A DNA stretch of 64,000 bases from Cerina litoralis (GTDB lineage: Bacteria > Bacteroidota > Bacteroidia > Flavobacteriales > Flavobacteriaceae). Numbering within the stretch: position 1 is the first letter of the stretch; every line of letters begins with the position of its first letter. Of the stretch, positions 59,190-64,000 are shown piece by piece. Position numbers and translations under genes: made by a program. Location of the stretch: positions 62,001-126,000 of the forward strand of contig JAIRBC010000005.1 in NCBI GenBank assembly GCA_022008415.1, read 5' to 3'. The notes beneath the pieces are model-generated. The model was not told the DNA's origin and made no database searches. It saw only the letters and a program-made list of their open reading frames with translations.

Positions 59190-61001
59190 ATGATGACAAC
59201 AACTTTAACAAAAGACATCCTTCGTGGGGGTCAGTTCTTGGTAAAAGAAACCAAGTGCGAAGATATTTTTACGCTTGAAGATTTATCCGAAGAGCAACGT
59301 ATGATGCGCGATAGCACCAAGGAATTCGTGGATCGGGAACTGTGGGCGCATTGGGAACGTTTCGAAAATAAGGATTACGGCTATACCGAGGCCTGTATGA
59401 AAAAAGCCGGTGAGCTTGGCTTGCTTGGGGTAGCAGTGCCCGAAGAATACGGCGGCCTTGGAATGGGATTCGTTTCTACCATGTTGGTCTGTGATTATAT
59501 CTCTGGTGCTACCGGGTCCTTTAGTACTGCTTTTGGAGCCCATACAGGAATTGGCACCATGCCGATAACCCTTTATGGTACCGAGGAACAAAAGAAAAAA
59601 TATGTGCCCAGATTGGCCACGGGCGAATGGTTTGGGGCCTATTGTCTTACCGAACCCGGTGCGGGTTCCGATGCCAACTCTGGCAAGACCAAGGCCGTGT
59701 TGTCCAAAGATGGAAAGTATTACAATATCTCGGGACAAAAAATGTGGATATCCAACGCAGGCTTTTGCGATATGTTCATCGTTTTTGCTCGGATCGGGGA
59801 TGATAAGTACATCACGGGCTTTATCGTGGAAAACGACCCTGAAAACGGAATTACCTTCGGGGAAGAAGAGAAGAAATTAGGCATCCATTCCTCCTCTACG
59901 CGTCAAGTCTTCTTTACCGACACCAAAGTCCCCGTAGAAAATATGCTTTCCGAACGCGGTAACGGGTTTAAAATTGCGATGAACGCCTTGAACATAGGGC
60001 GGATTAAATTGGCGGCCGCTTGTCTTGAGGCTCAGCGTAGGGTCATTGGAGAAGGCATAAAGTACGCCAACGAACGGATCCAATTTAAGACTCCGATTAT
60101 TAATTTTGGAGCAATAAAGGCCAAGATTGCCGATATGGCAACAAACTGCTACGTAGATGAAGCCGCCTCGTACAGGGCAGCCAAGAACATTGAGGACCGA
60201 ATCGCCATCCGGGAATCGGAAGGGAACTCCCGGCAGGAAGCGGAATTAAAGGGAGTAGAGGAATACGCCATAGAATGTTCTATTTTAAAGGTAGCGGTTT
60301 CCGAAGATGTACAACATTGTACCGATGAGGGAATCCAAATTTTTGGAGGAATGGGCTTTAGTGCCGATGCCCCAATGGAAAAAGCTTGGAGAGATGCCCG
60401 AATAGCTCGAATTTATGAGGGAACCAACGAGATTAATAGAATGTTGGCCGTGGGTATGTTGATCAAGAAGGCGATGAAGGGCCATGTAGACCTTTTAGGG
60501 CCTGCTACCAAGGTCGGGGAAGAACTATTGGGCATTCCTTCGTTGGAACCACTCGATTTTTCGGAACTTTTCGCAGAAGAAAAGGATTTGTTGGCCCGAT
60601 TGAAAAAGGTGTTCCTGATGGTAGCCGGGGCCGCGGTACAAAAATTCGGACCTGATCTGGAAGAGCACCAGCAATTATTGTTGGCTGCATCCGATATTTT
60701 GATCAAAATATATATGGCTGAATCGGCCTTACTTAGAACAGAGAAGAATGCGAAACGTTTTGGTGAGGAGAAACAGGCCACCCAGATTGCCATGACCAGA
60801 TTGTATTTGTACAAGGCTGTCGATACCATTATCCAAAAAGGGAAGGAAGCCATAGTTTCCTTTACCGAAGGAGACGAGCAGCGCATGATGCTGATGGGAC
60901 TGAAACGTTTTACAAAATATACAAATCAACCCAATGTTGCCGCCCTGCGCGTACAGATTGCAGACCACGTAGCCGCAGCCAATGGTTATAACTTTGACTA
61001 A
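59190..61001 (+). CDS. fadE: Acyl-CoA dehydrogenase (FadE-type)
   Basis: A 603-residue acyl-CoA dehydrogenase, the first oxidation step of the cycle. The FAD-binding motif AYCLTEPGAGSDANSGKT is at about residues 152-169, WISNAGFCDMFIVFARI follows, and the catalytic Glu region is IARIYEGTNEINRML. The C-terminal extension of ~180 residues is as in Bacillus FadE and other long members. It ends a set with fadN and fadA; a strong terminator follows. Confidence 0.92.
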   Translation: MMTTTLTKDILRGGQFLVKETKCEDIFTLEDLSEEQRMMRDSTKEFVDRELWAHWERFENKDYGYTEACMKKAGELGLLGVAVPEEYGGLGMGFVSTMLVCDYISGATGSFSTAFGAHTGIGTMPITLYGTEEQKKKYVPRLATGEWFGAYCLTEPGAGSDANSGKTKAVLSKDGKYYNISGQKMWISNAGFCDMFIVFARIGDDKYITGFIVENDPENGITFGEEEKKLGIHSSSTRQVFFTDTKVPVENMLSERGNGFKIAMNALNIGRIKLAAACLEAQRRVIGEGIKYANERIQFKTPIINFGAIKAKIADMATNCYVDEAASYRAAKNIEDRIAIRESEGNSRQEAELKGVEEYAIECSILKVAVSEDVQHCTDEGIQIFGGMGFSADAPMEKAWRDARIARIYEGTNEINRMLAVGMLIKKAMKGHVDLLGPATKVGEELLGIPSLEPLDFSELFAEEKDLLARLKKVFLMVAGAAVQKFGPDLEEHQQLLLAASDILIKIYMAESALLRTEKNAKRFGEEKQATQIAMTRLYLYKAVDTIIQKGKEAIVSFTEGDEQRMMLMGLKRFTKYTNQPNVAALRVQIADHVAAANGYNFD

Positions 61002-61033
61002 TTCAGAATGAGTGCCTATTTAGGCAAAAGTAG

Positions 61034-61062
61034 AAACCGCTCCCATGGAGCGGTTTTGCTTT
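61034..61062 (+). terminator. Intrinsic terminator after fadE
   Basis: AAACCGCTCC-CAT-GGAGCGGTTT (61034-61056) is a perfect 10-bp stem with a 3-nt loop followed by TGCTTTTT. It ends the fad operon and sits directly next to the stop codon of the convergent lipoprotein gene, so it may act both ways. Confidence 0.85.
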
Positions 61063-61806
61063 TTAAGGCCGGGTTACTTTTATGTTCTTTAACTCTATTT
61101 TGGACAGCGGTTTTAATTTGTTCTGTAGAAACAAACTATCTATTTTAAGAATTGATGCGTTGCCGCCAACCGTTTTATAATTATCGTAGTCAACAAAGCG
61201 AATTCCGTTTACATACCGCTCATTGTACGCTTTCCGAAAACGCATTCCGCCCCCATCGGTATGGAATTCATAAGCCAGATAATCGGGTTTGTAATTTTTC
61301 TTGTTGAACCAATAAATAAACGTATCCTCGTAATCGTCACCGCCCCCTTCCTTATCAAACGTCACCTTGACTTTATAGTATTCCGTACCCTCTAGTTTTA
61401 TCTCACCAAGAAGTTTCTTGTTAACAGCAGGGTCGTTTAGCCCATACGGCAAATACGCAAAATAATGCACAGAATTAATGCTATTCGAATATACATTTGC
61501 CATAGAATCGGATACGTGTACCAAACCTCCTTTCAGAAATCTCTGAAAACCATTTGGACCCACCATATCGATCATTTGAGAGGAGTCCGCGCCAAATATG
61601 CGTTTCATAACCCGTTGTCCTTCGATTATTTGTAGAACGTACTTCATGCTCCGGAAATTGAAACTAACATTGCTGGTTTTGTATAATTCCCCACCGCTGA
61701 CCGCTATCGAATTATCCACGATTCGTTGGGCTTCGATGGTAGAGTCCATCTTGCCCCCACATGAACAAATAGTAATTATTGATAAAAGGAAAAATGCTTT
61801 TTTCAT
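61063..61806 (-). CDS. DUF6503-like lipoprotein
   Basis: A 247-residue predicted lipoprotein. The signal peptide [16 protein letters not shown] ends in Cys16. The mature part is beta-rich with [20 protein letters not shown] and a C-terminal [20 protein letters not shown], typical of the DUF6503 family found in flavobacteria. It is probably attached to the outer membrane; the role is unknown. The gene is divergent from smpB. Confidence 0.75.
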   Translation of the reverse strand: MKKAFFLLSIITICSCGGKMDSTIEAQRIVDNSIAVSGGELYKTSNVSFNFRSMKYVLQIIEGQRVMKRIFGADSSQMIDMVGPNGFQRFLKGGLVHVSDSMANVYSNSINSVHYFAYLPYGLNDPAVNKKLLGEIKLEGTEYYKVKVTFDKEGGGDDYEDTFIYWFNKKNYKPDYLAYEFHTDGGGMRFRKAYNERYVNGIRFVDYDNYKTVGGNASILKIDSLFLQNKLKPLSKIELKNIKVTRP

Positions 61807-61884
61807 GGGTTTCGTTTACTATAGATAATCGAATAAGTTTGATAAACATTACAAACTTACCCAATTTTAATTTCTTTGGATCCA

Positions 61885-61915
61885 ATTGCGGTTCGCTCAT
61901 TTGTTCCTATTTTTG
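61885..61915 (+). promoter_or_regulatory. smpB promoter
   Basis: TTG at 61885-61887 (-33) and TATTTTTG at 61908-61915 (-7) are separated by 20 nt, a complete Bacteroidota promoter. The start codon follows 7 nt later, which supports ATG 61923 over the longer frame. Confidence 0.65.
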
Positions 61916-61922
61916 CCTTTAC

Positions 61923-62384
61923 ATGCAGAAAAACGTCAACATAAAAAATAAAAGGGCTAGGTTCGATTACGAAATCCTGGATACCTATACCGCGGGAATC
62001 GTACTATCCGGAACCGAAATAAAATCGCTCCGGGATAGCAAGGCCTCCATCGCCGAGAGTTTTTGTGAATTTAATGAGCAAGGCGAACTTTTTGTAATCA
62101 ATATGCAGATCGATGAATATTCGCATGGTTCGCACTATAACCACAAACCCAAAGCAGAACGTAAATTGTTGTTGAACAGACAAGAACTCAAAAAACTTCA
62201 TAAAGAGGTAAAGAATTCGGGACTGACCATTGTGCCGTTGAATCTCTTTATCAATGATCGAGGATTAGCTAAAATAAACGTTGCGCTAGCCAAGGGTAAA
62301 AAACTGTACGACAAACGCGAATCTATCAAGGATAGGGACAATAAAAAGTATCTGGACAGGATCAAGAAGAGCTTCAACAACTAG
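61923..62384 (+). CDS. smpB: SsrA-binding protein SmpB
   Basis: A 153-residue RNA-binding protein that works with tmRNA to rescue stalled ribosomes. The start ([19 protein letters not shown]) is fixed by the promoter; an in-frame ATG at 61779 would place 48 non-family residues before it. Family segments [34 protein letters not shown] and the C-terminal [13 protein letters not shown] are present. Confidence 0.95.
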   Translation: MQKNVNIKNKRARFDYEILDTYTAGIVLSGTEIKSLRDSKASIAESFCEFNEQGELFVINMQIDEYSHGSHYNHKPKAERKLLLNRQELKKLHKEVKNSGLTIVPLNLFINDRGLAKINVALAKGKKLYDKRESIKDRDNKKYLDRIKKSFNN

Positions 62385-62600
62385 AGTCCGCCTGTAAAGT
62401 CCGATAACTTCGCAAGCCTTGTTCTCGAACTTTCTAGCCTAGACTCTGAGCTACTGGACAAACACTAATATATCCGCTTCCTGTCTGATATACTGGTATT
62501 TCGAGGCCAAAGAAATTTCCAAAAATGCAGTCTGTTTTGGGAATAGAACAATCAATCTCAAAATGCTTTGGCTTACAGCGATCAGCGTATGGCGTGCAGC

Positions 62601-63242
62601 TTAATTCTTATCCTCCAAGAGTGGCACAAAGCGAAACGAACCAAATTCCTTCTTCTCAAATTCTTTTGCGGATTTTCGAATATAAAGCGTCATGATTTGA
62701 TCGTCGATGCCAACGGGAATAACCAATCTACCCCCTACCCTCAATTGGGCCATCAGAGGTTTAGGAACCTCGGGGGCTCCAGCGGTTACAATGATCCCGT
62801 CAAAAGGAGCTTCTTCCGCCAACCCTTTATAACCATCCCCAAAAATAATCTTTTTGGGGCGATAACCAATTTTCCCAAAGAAGATCGATGTTTTTTTAAA
62901 AAGTTCCAATTGACGTTCTATGGTAAACACTTTAGCGCGCAGATGGAGTAAAATTGCCGTTTGGTATCCGCTTCCCGTACCAATTTCGAGTATTTTTGAT
63001 CCGGGTTTCACCTCTAAAAGTTCCGTTTGGAAAGCGACGGTATAGGGTTGGGATATGGTTTGATCGGCGCCAATGGGGAACGCTTTGTCCTGATAAGCAT
63101 GCGCTTCAAAACCACTGTCCAGGAACAAATGCCGTGGTATGGCTTTGATAGCATCCAAAACCTGCTTATCCCCTATCCCTTTTTCCGACAGGATTTCGGC
63201 CAATTTATTTCTCATTCCACGGTGTTTCAAAGTATCTTTCAA
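62601..63242 (-). CDS. pcm: Protein-L-isoaspartate O-methyltransferase
   Basis: A 213-residue SAM-dependent repair enzyme for isoaspartyl residues. The SAM motif LEIGTGSGYQTAIL is at about residues 81-94, the family start KGIGDKQVLDAIKAIPRHLFL and QTISQPYTVA are present, and FDGIIVTAGAPEVPKPL completes the fold. It is convergent with smpB; the 216-nt gap between them holds no gene, though TAGCCTAGACT words recur at about 62437. Confidence 0.94.
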   Translation of the reverse strand: MKDTLKHRGMRNKLAEILSEKGIGDKQVLDAIKAIPRHLFLDSGFEAHAYQDKAFPIGADQTISQPYTVAFQTELLEVKPGSKILEIGTGSGYQTAILLHLRAKVFTIERQLELFKKTSIFFGKIGYRPKKIIFGDGYKGLAEEAPFDGIIVTAGAPEVPKPLMAQLRVGGRLVIPVGIDDQIMTLYIRKSAKEFEKKEFGSFRFVPLLEDKN

Positions 63243-63496
63243 AGGTTCGGCTTTTGGCCCCTAAGTTAAAGAAAGCTTTCCTCATTTGCACGGCCTTTGG
63301 GATAATGATCCTTCTTTTATGTAGAAAAGGGAGCCCCAACGCAATAGATTATTAATCCCGTTCCATTTTGAACGCCCATTTTGGATAAAAGCATAAACTT
63401 TTCACAAAATGCAATATGCCCTACCCCCAATTTTAGGATAATACAGAAAAAAAACGTATGTTGAAAGCTTGTGGAATTTAAATCAAATATAAAAGA

Positions 63497-64000
63497 ATGA
63501 GGCAACTTAAGATTATCAAGCAAGTTACGAATAGGGAGTCAAAATCATTGGATAAATACTTGCAGGATATCAGTAAAATCGGTCTCATAACTGCCAACGA
63601 AGAGGTAGAACTGGCGCAACGTATCAGGGCCGGCGATGAGGCGGCACTGGAAAAACTGACCAATGCTAATTTAAGGTTTGTGGTTTCCGTAGCAAAACAA
63701 TATCAAAACCAGGGATTAAAGTTGCCCGATCTGATCAACGAAGGAAATGTGGGACTCGTAAAAGCCGCTAAACGTTTTGATGAGACCAGGGGCTTTAAGT
63801 TTATTTCCTATGCGGTCTGGTGGATTAGGCAATCTATTTTACAGGCGCTGGCAGAGCAATCTAGAATAGTTAGGTTGCCCTTGAACAAAATTGGATCCAT
63901 CAATAAGATCAAGAAGGCTTTTTCCTATCTGGAACAGGCACATGAACGACCCCCATCGGCGGAAGAAATTGCCGCGGAACTGGAACTCACTGTTAACGAG
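63497..64000 (+). CDS. rpoD: Primary RNA polymerase sigma factor RpoD, 5' part
   Basis: The window ends inside this gene after 168 codons. The product starts [20 protein letters not shown], as in the short Bacteroidota SigA, without the long acidic region 1.1. Region 1.2 ([26 protein letters not shown]), region 2 ([58 protein letters not shown]) and the start of region 3 are present. It directs the TAnnTTTG-type promoters seen throughout the window. Confidence 0.95.
   Translation, partial: MRQLKIIKQVTNRESKSLDKYLQDISKIGLITANEEVELAQRIRAGDEAALEKLTNANLRFVVSVAKQYQNQGLKLPDLINEGNVGLVKAAKRFDETRGFKFISYAVWWIRQSILQALAEQSRIVRLPLNKIGSINKIKKAFSYLEQAHERPPSAEEIAAELELTVNE

Noticed and set aside
62568-62951. 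Plus-strand 127-codon frame opposite pcm
   Set aside because: It is the antisense shadow of the well-supported isoaspartate methyltransferase gene.

Overview
The window comes from a Bacteroidota genome, most likely a marine Flavobacteriaceae. The evidence is promoters of the TAnnTTTG (-7) type instead of TATAAT, few Shine-Dalgarno sites, GldN/SusD-era style small lipoproteins, DUF families typical of flavobacteria, AT-leaning intergenic DNA, and a short primary sigma factor lacking the long N-terminal region. No rRNA, tRNA, CRISPR array or intact transposase was seen. Species was not determined.

Layout. 1-12.3 kb (minus strand): a drug/solvent-type exporter operon (TetR, TolC, HlyD lipoprotein adaptor, a small lipoprotein, two ABC ATPases, two ABC-2 permeases; like E. 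coli YbhGFSR split into single-domain genes), followed by a LOG-family nucleotide hydrolase, a small membrane protein, an orphan Pycsar-effector-like membrane protein and a second TolC. The spacers here are filled with degenerate arrays of 7-nt (sometimes 8-nt) period. 12.4-15.8 kb: a ThDP enzyme and flavoprotein dehydrogenase pair. 16.2-19.6 kb: P-type cation ATPase and universal stress protein (USP). 19.6-23.5 kb: a persulfide/sulfane-sulfur cluster (DUF6132, MBL-rhodanese fusion, DUF2892, haem-binding DUF3365, rhodanese, Crp/Fnr regulator). 23.8-31.1 kb: ROK protein, arsR-arsM, an ATP-cone/endonuclease fusion with a beta-CASP nuclease, a coiled-coil protein, MoeA. 31.8-39.4 kb: acyl-CoA dehydrogenase, fatty acid desaturase, haem A synthase, then an Rrf2 regulator next to a CuA subunit, a tyrosine-less haem-copper oxidase subunit and a SCO protein, an arrangement like norSY-senC nitric oxide reductases. 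39.5-46 kb: HdeD-like protein, three more USPs, thioredoxin, a second Crp/Fnr regulator, SulP transporter. 46-48.1 kb: two 5'-truncated gene remnants and an esterase. 48.4-51 kb: a DUF294 signalling protein with an exonuclease. 51.2-61 kb: fatty acid beta-oxidation (acyl-CoA ligase, a Gfo/Idh protein, MarR regulator, then fadN-fadA-fadE order). 61-64 kb: lipoprotein, smpB, pcm, and the 5' part of rpoD.

Regulation is unusually legible. Five genes (two or three USPs, the ROK gene, a coiled-coil gene, perhaps trx) carry a 12-bp box TGAYnnnnRTCA exactly 23 nt upstream of a TAnnTTTR -7 element, and two genes (tolC, rhodanese) carry TAACATARGTTR at the same 23-nt spacing. This is the class II activator position for Crp/Fnr proteins, two of which are encoded here. 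The MarR gene has a perfect 30-bp palindrome next to its -7 element, and the desaturase and Rrf2 genes share an AAAAGYA-n6-TACTTTT box.

The most unusual structure is in the beta-oxidation operon: each gap between fadN, fadA and fadE holds a decayed four-helix-bundle (23S-intervening-sequence type) gene flanked by TAGA-type heptad repeats, arranged as 30-nt inverted repeats around the first copy. The same ~20-nt end sequence recurs in the spacers of the exporter operon 50 kb away, which suggests a dispersed element family that decays to the heptad arrays seen elsewhere.
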